IMG/VR virus record: IMGVR_UViG_3300042560_001323
Span: 124,001 to 188,000 of that record
Strand: one strand, 5' to 3'
From: a virus
DNA: 64,000 nucleotides
This document shows positions 23,761 through 31,353 of the stretch, in pieces (positions within the stretch are counted from its first letter, which is position 1; each line of letters begins with the position of its first letter). Under the pieces are notes generated by a model, which was not told the DNA's origin, did no database searches, and was given only the letters and a program-made list of their open reading frames with translations. A program made the position numbers and the translations under genes.

Positions 23761-24806
23761 TAGACTAATTCACAGGCTTCTTTATGTATTTCGGAAAGGA
23801 TGAATTTGAGTTTTTCTTTATTCAAATCAATTTCACTTTCCTCAACAAATCGTTGAATTAATGTAAAGGTATCCTCATTCTCTAACGAAACATCAAACTC
23901 TTTCTCTACTTCTTGAGAATAGTTCTCAATAATCTTTAAGTCTGCAACTCCAACTGAATAGAAGCCATTAATGAACTGATCAAATAAAACGTTATCAGAC
24001 TTTTTTCTTACGATGACTTTAATGATTTTACCAATATAAGAATCAAAGTCAAAATTTTCAATGTCAGTATCTTCGTAATAAACGTAATCAAACAGTGAAT
24101 ATGGATTATTCACATATGCGTGTTTAAGAGTTTCAGTATCAAAGACAACAAATCCTCTTTGGTCACCCGCATCATTGAAGAACATTTCGTAAGGGTTTCC
24201 GATATAGTAGACTGTTCCGTTATCTGAGCGAGTATGATAATGTCCAGTAAACACTTTTTTAAATCTTGAGAAAATATCTGGGTCTCGTCCATCTTCCATT
24301 GCGGTTCCACGATTGACATAGAATCCGTTAAGTTCAAGATGGCCCATTACAACTTTTGCCTTAGTTGTCTCAATAAGTTTTAGCGTTTCCGCCTCGTTTT
24401 CTTGATTAATCCAAGGAACAAAAAGAACCGGGAGTTTATCAAGATTTACAATAGTCGGAGACGAGTAAGTTTGAATGTTTGGATATTGATTGAGAAGTAG
24501 TTCAGGTGTATTAATCCTGTTTGTATTGCGGTAATAAGACGTATGATTTCCAACAATTGTATGAACCCGGCAGTTTAGGGCTTCTAGCCTATCATAAAAG
24601 TTAGTCTTTGCCCATTCAACCGTTGTAAGATCCAAGGTCTTTCGGTTATCAAATGTATCCCCCATATCAACAATGGTTGTGATATTGTGCTCTTCAATAA
24701 AGGGAAAGAAAACATCATTATAGAACTTTAAGAAGTAAGCGTGAAAGACTGTTGATTGTCTTTTGAAGCCGAAGTGCTGGTCTGAAATGATAACGACACG
24801 ACTCAT
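23760..24806 (-). CDS. 47: Recombination endonuclease subunit gp47 (Mre11/SbcD-like)
   Basis: A 348-residue metallophosphoesterase nuclease. Metal-binding motifs are ISDQHFGF (residues 7-14), VDMGDTFDNR (46-55), IVGNHTSYYR (about 90-99), MGHLELNG (about 154) and FTGHYHTRS (about 187). It partners gp46. Its ATG overlaps the gp55 stop by one base (TGATG), so late-sigma and nuclease synthesis are coupled. Confidence 0.95.
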   Translation of the reverse strand: MSRVVIISDQHFGFKRQSTVFHAYFLKFYNDVFFPFIEEHNITTIVDMGDTFDNRKTLDLTTVEWAKTNFYDRLEALNCRVHTIVGNHTSYYRNTNRINTPELLLNQYPNIQTYSSPTIVNLDKLPVLFVPWINQENEAETLKLIETTKAKVVMGHLELNGFYVNRGTAMEDGRDPDIFSRFKKVFTGHYHTRSDNGTVYYIGNPYEMFFNDAGDQRGFVVFDTETLKHAYVNNPYSLFDYVYYEDTDIENFDFDSYIGKIIKVIVRKKSDNVLFDQFINGFYSVGVADLKIIENYSQEVEKEFDVSLENEDTFTLIQRFVEESEIDLNKEKLKFILSEIHKEACELV

Positions 24807-25306
24807 CAGTAACGCATCCTTGAATGAACTGCATCTTTAATGCTATTGTAATCAGAATAGTTTGAATTATCTGAATTACCATTGTCTTCAGTGAAGACCT
24901 GCTCGTAACCATTTCGTTCAAGTAATCTATCATACAGTTCTAGATTTCTTTTCTCTTGCTTAATCCTACGAACAAATGCCCAGTAACAAATTTGTGTGAA
25001 GTATGCAAATGGATTTTTGGTTACGTCTGGATTAAAGTTTAGGACATACTTTACACAATCAGTATAGCCATCTGAAATCATTAAGTCTTTACTTGTATAG
25101 TTTACGAAGTTTGGCTTAAAACTCAAGTGAGTAGCAATCTTCAGGAAACACTCACCAATATAGTTTGGAATACGAGGCTTTGGTCGGTTTTCACTTTCTG
25201 CTTCCCTAACTTGATCTTTGTATATAATCAGGGCATCATAGAAGTCAGAGTTATTGACATAATGCACGACTCTCTTCTTTTTTCGCATTACTGATGTAGT
25301 AATCAT
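24806..25306 (-). CDS. 55: Late-transcription sigma factor gp55
   Basis: A 166-residue T4-type late sigma that directs host RNA polymerase to TAAATA promoters. The core IPNYIGECFLKIATHLSFKPNFVNYTSKDLMISDGYTDCV plus the region-2-like NPFAYFTQICYWAFVRRIKQEKR is diagnostic. The start at 25306 overlaps the small coiled-coil gene upstream (ATGA). An internal ATG six codons in (MRKKKRVVHYV) is an alternative. The many TAAATA motifs in this window are its probable targets. Confidence 0.95.
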   Translation of the reverse strand: MITTSVMRKKKRVVHYVNNSDFYDALIIYKDQVREAESENRPKPRIPNYIGECFLKIATHLSFKPNFVNYTSKDLMISDGYTDCVKYVLNFNPDVTKNPFAYFTQICYWAFVRRIKQEKRNLELYDRLLERNGYEQVFTEDNGNSDNSNYSDYNSIKDAVHSRMRY

Positions 25307-25506
25307 TCATTCCTCTTTCGTTTTCTAATATTTTCAAGTAGTTCTTCTAGAGCGCGGTTTTGTTCTTTCAATTCCTCTGTTTCTTCTCTTATCTTGATTT
25401 CTTCTTCTCTTAACCGTTTTGTTTCTTCTCTTAGCCTGATTTCTTCTTCTCTTAACGATAACGTCTTTTCTCTAAGAGCCCGTATGATTCTATTTGATTC
25501 AAACAT
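25303..25506 (-). CDS. 67-residue heptad-repeat coiled-coil protein
   Basis: Almost the whole protein is a charged coiled coil built from a 14-residue unit (LREEEIRLREETKR) repeated with small changes, ending in ENIRKRKRNE. The underlying DNA shows matching 42-base near-repeats. It is the first gene after the early promoter at 25531-25559 and is coupled to gp55 by ATGA. A role as a transcription or sigma partner is only a guess from position. Confidence 0.62.
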   Translation of the reverse strand: MFESNRIIRALREKTLSLREEEIRLREETKRLREEEIKIREETEELKEQNRALEELLENIRKRKRNE

Positions 25507-25530
25507 TTATACGTCTTTTTATCTCATAGG

Positions 25531-25559
25531 ATCTTAGCATACTATCTTGATTTTGTCAA
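25531..25559 (-). promoter_or_regulatory. Early sigma70-type promoter for the gp55-gp47-gp46 operon
   Basis: Minus-strand TTGACA (25554-25559), 17 bases, then TAAGAT (25531-25536). Transcription would begin about 18 bases before the 67-residue gene. The same element, in the opposite direction, is at 28930-28958. Confidence 0.82.
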
Positions 25560-25679
25560 GCCCCCTATGGTATTGTCAGCATTTACTCACGTAGTATTTC
25601 TACCTATTGACAAACTCTTTAAAGTCTGCTACGCTCCGCTTTGTCAAAAGTGATAAACCACTATTATTCAATAATATTA
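25546..25679. repeat. Inverted promoter repeat, arm A
   Basis: This stretch is closely similar to the reverse complement of 28809-28943. Shared blocks include CTTGATTTTGTCAAGCCCC, TAGTATTTCTAC, and TCTGCTACGCTCCGCTTTGT continuing into CAAAAGTGATA. The arm carries the leftward early promoter. It also carries an outward TTGACA (25607-25612), 17 bases, TACGCT (25630-25635) that points right, antisense to the 128-residue gene and uvsW. It contains no gene. Confidence 0.9.
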
Positions 25680-25695
25680 AAGATTATTAAAGACA

Positions 25696-26082
25696 TCAAG
25701 AACCATTGAAGATTCGTTCAAGTTTGTTCTTTGCCTCAGATACAGTGCCAACGTAACCCATAGTTGAACTAATCTTCTCCTCGTTATATCGGGTGTTCTC
25801 ACGAGAAGCAACATATTTATTGTGCATCTTAATAAGTTCAGTATCTTCCAATTCAGACATAGTAAGAACATCCTCTTTATTAATAACGAAAATACCCTCA
25901 TTACCAATCTTAATCCAAGGTTCTACTGAATATGCAGGACCACGTTTGGACTTAACATATGAAATAGTAACAGGATGGTATAAAAGGATAACTTCCTTAC
26001 CGTTTTCTTCTGTTGGACTTACTTGAGCAAAGAATTCTTCACCATTCTTTAACTTTACAACTGCATAAAATTCTTCTTCCAT
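25696..26082 (-). CDS. Conserved small protein downstream of uvsW
   Basis: A 128-residue, beta-rich N-terminus (FYAVVKLKNGEEFFAQVSPTEENGKEVILLYHPVTISYV ... VEPWIKIGNEGIFVINKEDVLT) is followed by helical residues. The N-terminal part looks like an Sm/LSM-like small barrel, common beside uvsW in cyanophages as far as I remember. The function is unknown. It starts immediately after the uvsW stop. Confidence 0.68.
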   Translation of the reverse strand: MEEEFYAVVKLKNGEEFFAQVSPTEENGKEVILLYHPVTISYVKSKRGPAYSVEPWIKIGNEGIFVINKEDVLTMSELEDTELIKMHNKYVASRENTRYNEEKISSTMGYVGTVSEAKNKLERIFNGS

Positions 26083-27555
26083 TTAATCTCCTAACTTGAT
26101 TGTTTTAATGTCATATTCAAATTCTTCTTCATTATAGTTTTTCACTCTATCCATAAAGTGTTTTAAGGTATAATTCGCTCTATTGTTAATGCTAATGTCA
26201 TCAGCAATATCATATACCTTTGCTATTTTCTTATTGTGATTAAGTCTCAAAAGTCGTCCAATGCTTTGCATATTGCGAATACGTGACTTAAATGGTGAGG
26301 CAAAAATTAGATTGTGAAGATTCTTAATTGAAATACCGGTACTAAAGACTCCGTAAGATGCAACAATAATAGCATTGTTTTCTCGCTCTGCGATGTTTCG
26401 GATTTCTTCTCTTTCGTCAGTATTCACTCCACCGTGAACAAAGAAAACTTCGTGGGTAGTTGTAGCACTATTTATGGAATCAAAAAGAATCTGCCCGTGA
26501 GTCTCTACTCTTGCAAAAAGAATCAAGGTATTACCCTTAAGGTCTAAGGCCAGGTTTTTGATGAAGTTATTTCTCTTATCGTGTGAGATAAGATACTTTA
26601 TTTCATCCTCGTAGGTTTCAAAATACTTTGGTTGATGTTTTAGAACAAGACATTGAATATCAAGTTGTGATGCCCGTCCTTTTTCAATAAGTTCCTTTGT
26701 TCCAACTGCCTTGTATGCTGGACCAAACAAACCAGAAATAACCCACTCGTGAGTCTTAGAGTCTTCTCCACCATTAGTTAGAGTGCCGGTAAAACCGTAG
26801 CGATACTTTGCCTGATGGCAATTTTTCATAATAGAAGTAAGACTTGTTGCCTTACAACCGTGACACTCATCAACAATAACACAATCAAAGTCTTCAAAGA
26901 AGGACTTATGACAATTAATTAGTGATTGCCAAGTTGAAAGAGTGACATCAGAATCATTACTCTTTTCAGCACCATCGTAAATCATATGGCAATGGTCATC
27001 GGTATTCCAGCCATAAGACTGCCAATCTGAATACATCTGTCTTACAAGACTGGTTGTTGGAAAGACAACAAGACACTTTCTTCCTTTACCAACGTGATAT
27101 CTAATGATGGAGTATATGATATAACTCTTACCAGAAGACGTTGCAGAGACGATAGTTTTCCTATTATACCTCAGACACTCATATACGGCATTGACTTGGT
27201 AATCATAGGGTTCTAGGGCCGTACAGACGGCACTCATAAAGCCTTTGACACCCTCTACCGTGATTGCCTCATTGACCTCAAAAGGGCTTCCATAGAACTT
27301 ACTATGTTCAAAATCGTAAGTGTAACCGAGTGCTTTTAGTTTGGCAATAACCCTATCCAAAAGACCAGCATAAACCTCACCAGTTGCAACACTGAGTAAT
27401 GTAACTTGACCATTCCATCCTTTACGATGCTTCTTCATAAACTTTGCACCACTTACTTCAAAGGTGAAATAGGGGTGAAGTTCATATAAAATATGAGGGT
27501 CACATTTTAATTTAATGTAAACTTCGTTTTTCTTGACTATTGTTACGTCGGCCAT
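26083..27555 (-). CDS. uvsW: DNA/RNA helicase UvsW (SF2)
   Basis: A 490-residue helicase that in T4 unwinds branched DNA and R-loops and shuts off origin replication late in infection. Walker A is SATSSGKS (137-144), the DEAH-type box is DECH (229-232), and motif III is GFTGTL (254-259). The C-terminal motifs are VASYGVFSTGISIKNLHN and QSIGRLLR. The start overlaps the uvsY stop by one base. The uvsY-uvsW pair is bracketed by inverted promoter repeats. Confidence 0.94.
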   Translation of the reverse strand: MADVTIVKKNEVYIKLKCDPHILYELHPYFTFEVSGAKFMKKHRKGWNGQVTLLSVATGEVYAGLLDRVIAKLKALGYTYDFEHSKFYGSPFEVNEAITVEGVKGFMSAVCTALEPYDYQVNAVYECLRYNRKTIVSATSSGKSYIIYSIIRYHVGKGRKCLVVFPTTSLVRQMYSDWQSYGWNTDDHCHMIYDGAEKSNDSDVTLSTWQSLINCHKSFFEDFDCVIVDECHGCKATSLTSIMKNCHQAKYRYGFTGTLTNGGEDSKTHEWVISGLFGPAYKAVGTKELIEKGRASQLDIQCLVLKHQPKYFETYEDEIKYLISHDKRNNFIKNLALDLKGNTLILFARVETHGQILFDSINSATTTHEVFFVHGGVNTDEREEIRNIAERENNAIIVASYGVFSTGISIKNLHNLIFASPFKSRIRNMQSIGRLLRLNHNKKIAKVYDIADDISINNRANYTLKHFMDRVKNYNEEEFEYDIKTIKLGD

Positions 27556-27992
27556 TATTGCCCACTCAGAAACTTTTGGTAGTCCAAACTGTTTTTAATT
27601 TGGTATGTTCTACTATGGAGCATTTTAATAATGTCCTGTAGAAAGGTAAGACTTACATCATAAATCTCACTCTTGATGTTGATTTTAGAAACCTCTTCAT
27701 CTGAATTGAGACAACTTACTAGGTGCTCTTTGTCCCTTACTTTTTTGTCTAAAGGATTTTCAATATAAACGTCTGGTTCTGCTTTTCCTGTGTAGTATTC
27801 ATATTTTCTATGCCTGATTTGTTTTTTATCCTCTTCACACTTTTTCTTCAGTAAAAGTAGATTTGAATAAATTTCGTAATACTTGGCGTGTAGTTCTGGA
27901 ATTCTCAGTGATTCGTTATGTAAATCATCTGGGTCAATTTTTGCATCTTCTTTCCACATTTCTTGAATCGCATAGATATCAAGAATTTTCAT
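27555..27992 (-). CDS. uvsY: Recombination mediator UvsY
   Basis: A 145-residue protein that loads UvsX onto gp32-coated single strands. Similarity is to the UvsY layout: an N-terminal IQEMWKEDAKIDPDDLHNESLRIPELHAKYYEIY block, RKYEYYTGK in the middle, and a C-terminal SRTYQIKNSLDYQKFLSGQ helix. Position next to uvsW and small size support the call. It is coupled to the upstream tube-like gene by ATGA. Confidence 0.88.
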   Translation of the reverse strand: MKILDIYAIQEMWKEDAKIDPDDLHNESLRIPELHAKYYEIYSNLLLLKKKCEEDKKQIRHRKYEYYTGKAEPDVYIENPLDKKVRDKEHLVSCLNSDEEVSKINIKSEIYDVSLTFLQDIIKMLHSRTYQIKNSLDYQKFLSGQ

Positions 27993-28543
27993 ATTAGTTC
28001 TCCCCTTGCATTTCTAATATCATAGTATGTATACTTCATTTTTACTTCGGCTGTGAAGTATTGTGAGTCACCACTAGTGGCATCAAAAAGCAAGGAAGTT
28101 AAATCATAAGGCCACATATCATAAAATCTGACCTGTATATTTAGTTTATTGTTACTTGAAAGAATAAATAAGGTTCCATCTGAAAATATGTTCAGTTGAT
28201 TGGTAATATTTGTTTTCAGTTCTGGTCTTTCTTTCTGTAGATCATAAATTTGTTGTAAACTATAAGGAAAACCTAGACCTCTTATCCAATTCTGAATTTC
28301 TGTATAGTTTGTCATATCCTCATCAACCATAAACTTGAATGAGAAGTCTTGAAAGTCAATCATATCTCCGGGCTGTTTTATTGCCTTCAAGTAGTTCGGT
28401 TGATTAGCAACTCCAAGTGTTAATGATGGAATATTTCCACTATTAGAGAAAAATGCTGCCTTTGGTGCTCGTTGTAATGTGAACTTAAATTGATTAGGTG
28501 ATAGAAAATTCCTATTTTCAATTGGGGAACAAGAGTCAGACAT
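27989..28543 (-). CDS. Tail-tube-fold virion protein (baseplate tube-like)
   Basis: A 184-residue protein with the layout of contractile-tail tube proteins. It reads LSPNQFKFTLQRAPKAAFF, SGNIPSLTLGVANQP, PGDMIDFQDFSFKFMVDEDMTNYTEIQNWIRGLG, and a C-terminal beta pair MKYTYYDIR. It differs from gp19 at 61.5 kb and is probably a baseplate tube component similar to gp48, gp54 or related proteins. A late motif lies about 22 bases upstream. Which T4 protein it equals is not clear. Confidence 0.7.
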   Translation of the reverse strand: MSDSCSPIENRNFLSPNQFKFTLQRAPKAAFFSNSGNIPSLTLGVANQPNYLKAIKQPGDMIDFQDFSFKFMVDEDMTNYTEIQNWIRGLGFPYSLQQIYDLQKERPELKTNITNQLNIFSDGTLFILSSNNKLNIQVRFYDMWPYDLTSLLFDATSGDSQYFTAEVKMKYTYYDIRNARGELI

Positions 28544-28564
28544 TTTAATGTGCTTATACTGATT

Positions 28565-28571
28565 TATTTAT
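28565..28571 (-). promoter_or_regulatory. Late promoter -10 motif (ATAAATA)
   Basis: AAATAAATAAATC on the minus strand, about 22 bases before the ATG at 28543. It overlaps the end of the 71-residue gene and gives the tube-like gene a late start inside an early-transcribed region. Confidence 0.5.
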
Positions 28572-28783
28572 TTTGTTTCTACAAATTCTTGATACTTATT
28601 CAATATTTCTTTATCAACTAATTCTAAATTACCTAGTGGTGGTAGCCAACTCGTTGAGGTAATGTAATCGGTAAATTCATAAATTCTCACGGTGAGTGTC
28701 ATCTTTTGTCTTGTAAATGAACTTAATATGAATGCTCTTTGCTTAAGTTTTTCTAGTGAATACTTCTTAGAGAGGTAGTCCAT
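28568..28783 (-). CDS. 71-residue hypothetical protein
   Basis: Starts MDYLSKKYSLEKLKQRAFIL and ends NKYQEFVETK. It has mixed charge and no known domain. The middle (FTRQKMTLTVRIYEFTDYITSTSWLPPLGNLELV) may be a small beta domain. It is the first leftward gene after inverted-repeat arm B and the candidate minus-strand promoter at 28854-28882. Confidence 0.5.
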   Translation of the reverse strand: MDYLSKKYSLEKLKQRAFILSSFTRQKMTLTVRIYEFTDYITSTSWLPPLGNLELVDKEILNKYQEFVETK

Positions 28784-28808
28784 CGTTTTGTTGCGTGTAT
28801 AATACTAT

Positions 28809-28943
28809 TTAATAATATTAGTTACTAGTGGTATATCACTTTTGACAAAGCGGAGCGTAGCAGACTTTGAACGTCTTGTCAATGAGTAGAAATACTAAGT
28901 CAGCAAACAGTGACAGAACCTTAAGGGGCTTGACAAAATCAAG
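28809..28943. repeat. Inverted promoter repeat, arm B
   Basis: The reverse-complement partner of 25546-25679 (see the shared blocks listed there). It lies at the divergence point between the leftward uvsY-uvsW genes and the rightward accessory operon. It carries a rightward early promoter at its right edge and a leftward TTGACA-N17-TACGCT element in its centre. Confidence 0.9.
28854..28882 (-). promoter_or_regulatory. Candidate leftward promoter for the uvsY-uvsW unit
   Basis: Minus-strand TTGACA (28877-28882), 17 bases, TACGCT (28854-28859). The -10 is weaker than in the other early promoters. Transcription would start about 64 bases before the 71-residue gene and proceed into the tube-like gene, uvsY and uvsW. 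Confidence 0.5.
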
Positions 28944-28958
28944 AAGGTGTGGTAAGGT
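28930..28958 (+). promoter_or_regulatory. Early sigma70-type promoter for the rightward accessory operon
   Basis: TTGACA (28930-28935), 17 bases, TAAGGT (28953-28958), preceded by GGGGC as in the gp55 promoter. An AGGAG follows the -10, and a nine-codon open frame (MIAYRGFCG) ends across the ATG at 29021. Confidence 0.78.
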
Positions 28959-29020
28959 TACAGGAGTTAAATTTCTTCTCTTAACTGATAAATTATGATT
29001 GCCTATAGGGGTTTTTGTGG

Positions 29021-29374
29021 ATGAACCTACAACATTTTTATCATTACCTAGCACCGAAAAAAGTTCTATCAGAGGATGCTTTCAATGGATATGCGTGGTT
29101 ATCCTCTGGCCAGGGAATTTTTTCTGTATCGTATAGTGATTATCTAAAGGCTTGGTCCGAACACGATTCTATTCATTACCTATTAAACCTTCCTTTTAAC
29201 TTGAACGGCGAAAGAAAAGTCGCCTTTGTTGAAGCACATTGCGGAGTTGGATGGGCTCCTTATGGTGATGAATGTAGTGCTAATGTGCGTAATAAAATAA
29301 ATTTTTTAATGCCAAAGGGGTTTGGTAGACTAAAAATTCTTGAAACCGCTGAACAATTACGAGAACACTATTAA
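29021..29374 (+). CDS. 117-residue hypothetical protein with SEHDxIHYL motif
   Basis: Starts MNLQHFYHYLAPKKVLSEDA; the ATG at 29021 is preferred over a TTG two codons earlier. It contains WSEHDSIHYLLNLPF and a second part with VEAHCGVGWAPYGDE and PKGFGRLKIL. The SEHDSIHYL block is shared with the gene at 30245-30592, so the two are paralogues flanking the ligase. The function is unknown. It is the first gene of the rightward operon. Confidence 0.68.
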   Translation: MNLQHFYHYLAPKKVLSEDAFNGYAWLSSGQGIFSVSYSDYLKAWSEHDSIHYLLNLPFNLNGERKVAFVEAHCGVGWAPYGDECSANVRNKINFLMPKGFGRLKILETAEQLREHY

Positions 29375-29375
29375 A

Positions 29376-30248
29376 ATGACACAAATTCAAAAGCCAATGC
29401 TTGCCGGGAACTATGATGCCACCAAGGCTAAGTTTCCTTATATTGCCACACCTAAGATTGATGGTATTCGTTTTCTTATGGTTAATGGTGTTGCAGTCTC
29501 TCGCACATTTAAGCCTATTCGGAACAATTATCTGCAACAAGTCTTAAGCGAAACTCTTCCCGATGGAGTGGATGGAGAAATCACAGTTGGAGATACCTTT
29601 CAATCTTCTACTAGTGGTGTAATGAGTATTGAAGGTGAGCCAGATTTTAAGGTTTGGCTTTTTGATTACCTTGACCCCAATCAAGATGAGATTCTTCCGT
29701 ATTACTTAAGGATTCTTAACTTTCCAACATTTCCCAATAATGGGCAGTATATTTTCTTATCTGGAACAACAATTAATAGTCAAGAAGAACTTGATGATTA
29801 CGAAGGAATTTGTCTTGAAGAGGGCTATGAAGGAATAATGCTCAGAGACCCAATGGGAACTTATAAGTTTGGTCGTTCTACTGTAAGGGATAATATTCTT
29901 CTTAAAGTTAAACGGTTTCTAGACGATGAGGCAGTTGTTATTGATATTGAAGAAAAGATGCACAATGAAAATGAGGCTCAAAAAGATGCCTTTGGTAGAT
30001 CGAAAAGGTCTTCTTCAATTCTTGGCCTGATTGGAGCAAACACAACGGGAACCCTTATTGTAGAAAATAAAGAGGGGCAAGTGTTTGGTATTGGTTCGGG
30101 TTTAAATGATCTAATGCGTGATGAAATTTGGAACAATAGAGAGAACTACCTAGGCCGTCTTGTTAAGTATAAGTATTTTCCCCAAGGGGTTAAAGAATTA
30201 CCAAGGCATCCCGTTTTTCTTGGCTTTCGTGACGAAGATGATTTATGA
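29376..30248 (+). CDS. ATP-dependent DNA ligase
   Basis: A 290-residue ligase sealing nicks during phage replication. From the ATG at 29376, motif I is PKIDGIR with adenylation lysine K27. Motif III lies around FKVWLFDYLD, motif IV is YEGIMLRDP, and motif V is LLKVKRF. The C-terminal OB-fold-like domain has LGLIGANTTGTLIVEN. It is much shorter than T4 gp30 and belongs to the minimal phage/bacterial type. An upstream ATG at 29340 overlaps the previous gene and is less likely. Confidence 0.92.
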   Translation: MTQIQKPMLAGNYDATKAKFPYIATPKIDGIRFLMVNGVAVSRTFKPIRNNYLQQVLSETLPDGVDGEITVGDTFQSSTSGVMSIEGEPDFKVWLFDYLDPNQDEILPYYLRILNFPTFPNNGQYIFLSGTTINSQEELDDYEGICLEEGYEGIMLRDPMGTYKFGRSTVRDNILLKVKRFLDDEAVVIDIEEKMHNENEAQKDAFGRSKRSSSILGLIGANTTGTLIVENKEGQVFGIGSGLNDLMRDEIWNNRENYLGRLVKYKYFPQGVKELPRHPVFLGFRDEDDL

Positions 30249-30592
30249 ACTTTTATGATTTTGTTGTTAACTTACCACCATCTATAGGGCATTTAAAAAT
30301 TATTTTAGATAATAGAAAGCGTGGGATAAACAGAAAAGACTTTCAATACTTTATTGCTTTTAGTGAACACGATGCGATTCATTACTTATGTGATCTTGGA
30401 TTTAGTAAAGATGAAGAACTTATTGTGGCTAGGATTGAAGATGTTCTAGAGTGTGGATTTGGAATTTGGAGAAACAATACAGTTAAAGAAAGTTTGAGAG
30501 AAGTTGAATATAAAATTCCAGATTGGTTGACACATTCTATAATAAATGAAGTTTCCAATAAAATTAGGAGATATTACTATGAAAAAGCCTAA
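30245..30592 (+). CDS. 115-residue hypothetical protein, paralogue with SEHDxIHYL motif
   Basis: Starts MNFYDFVVNLPPSIGHLKII and contains FIAFSEHDAIHYLCDLGFSKDEELIVARIEDVLECGFGIW, matching the layout of the gene at 29021. Its ATG overlaps the ligase stop (ATGA). The conserved His and Asp could be catalytic or metal-binding, which is speculative. Confidence 0.66.
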   Translation: MNFYDFVVNLPPSIGHLKIILDNRKRGINRKDFQYFIAFSEHDAIHYLCDLGFSKDEELIVARIEDVLECGFGIWRNNTVKESLREVEYKIPDWLTHSIINEVSNKIRRYYYEKA

Positions 30593-30965
30593 AGAAAAAA
30601 TCAAAGTCCAAAAGTCTCAAATTTATTATCTACACACTGAATTTTATAAACTTGAAGATCTTAAATCTACTATTGAAACTTTGCTTTATGAAGGGTGGTA
30701 TGGTTTAACAATTGGAAAAGACTATCACGATGACCCCGAAAATTTTGATCCTTATGTTACCATTTATTGTGATAGGGATGAAACGGAACAAGAGTTCAAC
30801 CAAAGAGTTAAACTTTATGAGATTCATAGAGATAATTTAAAAAAAAGTAAAATAAAAAGAGAAAGAGAAAAAGTTGAGCTAGAAAAAAGAGAACGGCAAC
30901 TTTTAGAAAAATTAAAATTAAAATACGAACCTATAAATAGCGTTAAAAATGACTATGACCTTTAA
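30579..30965 (+). CDS. 128-residue charged hypothetical protein
   Basis: The start MKKPKEKIKVQKSQIYYLHT is chosen because an AGGAG site lies eight bases upstream. The N-terminal half has alternating beta and helix (YEGWYGLTIGKDYHDDPENFDPYVTIYCDRDE). The C-terminal half is a Lys/Glu coiled coil (RVKLYEIHRDNLKKSKIKREREKVELEKRE). It overlaps both neighbours. The function is unknown. Confidence 0.62.
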   Translation: MKKPKEKIKVQKSQIYYLHTEFYKLEDLKSTIETLLYEGWYGLTIGKDYHDDPENFDPYVTIYCDRDETEQEFNQRVKLYEIHRDNLKKSKIKREREKVELEKRERQLLEKLKLKYEPINSVKNDYDL

Positions 30966-31263
30966 CGGTACTATTAATTTTGATGAAGAATTTGAACTAC
31001 CAGATTATTCCTATTGTGGTCTCACTTTAAAGAACACTTGCGAGGCTTGCCCCGAGTCTTATAATGTATATTTGGGTGACACTCTATGTGGTTATATGAG
31101 ACTTCGCCACGGTTGGTTTAGAACTGAATACTATAAGACTCCAGATGACGGAGAGATTGTCTATGAGTGTTATCCGAAAGGTGATGGTATCTTTGAATAT
31201 AATGAAAGAGAAGAGCATCTAAAGAAAGGTGCCGAGGCAATTAAAAAACAAATGATGTGGTGA
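30949..31263 (+). CDS. 104-residue conserved small protein, Cys-containing
   Basis: Starts MTMTFNGTINFDEEFELPDY. The block LKNTCEACPESYNVYLGDTLCGYMRLRHGWFRTEYY belongs to a small protein type I recall from cyanophages and aquatic phages (CPE-x-Y-D/N-V ... G-x-x-R-L-R-x-G). It has three cysteines and is soluble. It overlaps the preceding gene by 17 bases. The function is unknown. Confidence 0.7.
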   Translation: MTMTFNGTINFDEEFELPDYSYCGLTLKNTCEACPESYNVYLGDTLCGYMRLRHGWFRTEYYKTPDDGEIVYECYPKGDGIFEYNEREEHLKKGAEAIKKQMMW

Positions 31264-31302
31264 GAAATTGCTTAGGACACTTCAACAACTGGCACAACGG
31301 CC

Positions 31303-31331
31303 TTGACAGAACCGGTTGAGTGGTGTAGTGT
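31303..31331 (+). promoter_or_regulatory. Possible secondary promoter in the accessory operon
   Basis: TTGACA (31303-31308), 17 bases, TAGTGT (31326-31331), in the one gap of this part of the operon and before the ATG at 31354. The -10 is poor. The TTGACA alternatively encodes the first codons of an extended frame. Confidence 0.3.
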
Positions 31332-31353
31332 AAAGTCAAATCGCACATACCTT

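Noticed and set aside
28842-28870. Second rightward promoter starting at TTGACA 28842 in arm B
   Set aside because: At 17-base spacing the -10 position reads CTTTGA, which is a poor match.
28836-29054. Minus-strand open frame across the promoter region
   Set aside because: It runs through inverted-repeat arm B and two promoters, has no ribosome site and no protein-like composition.
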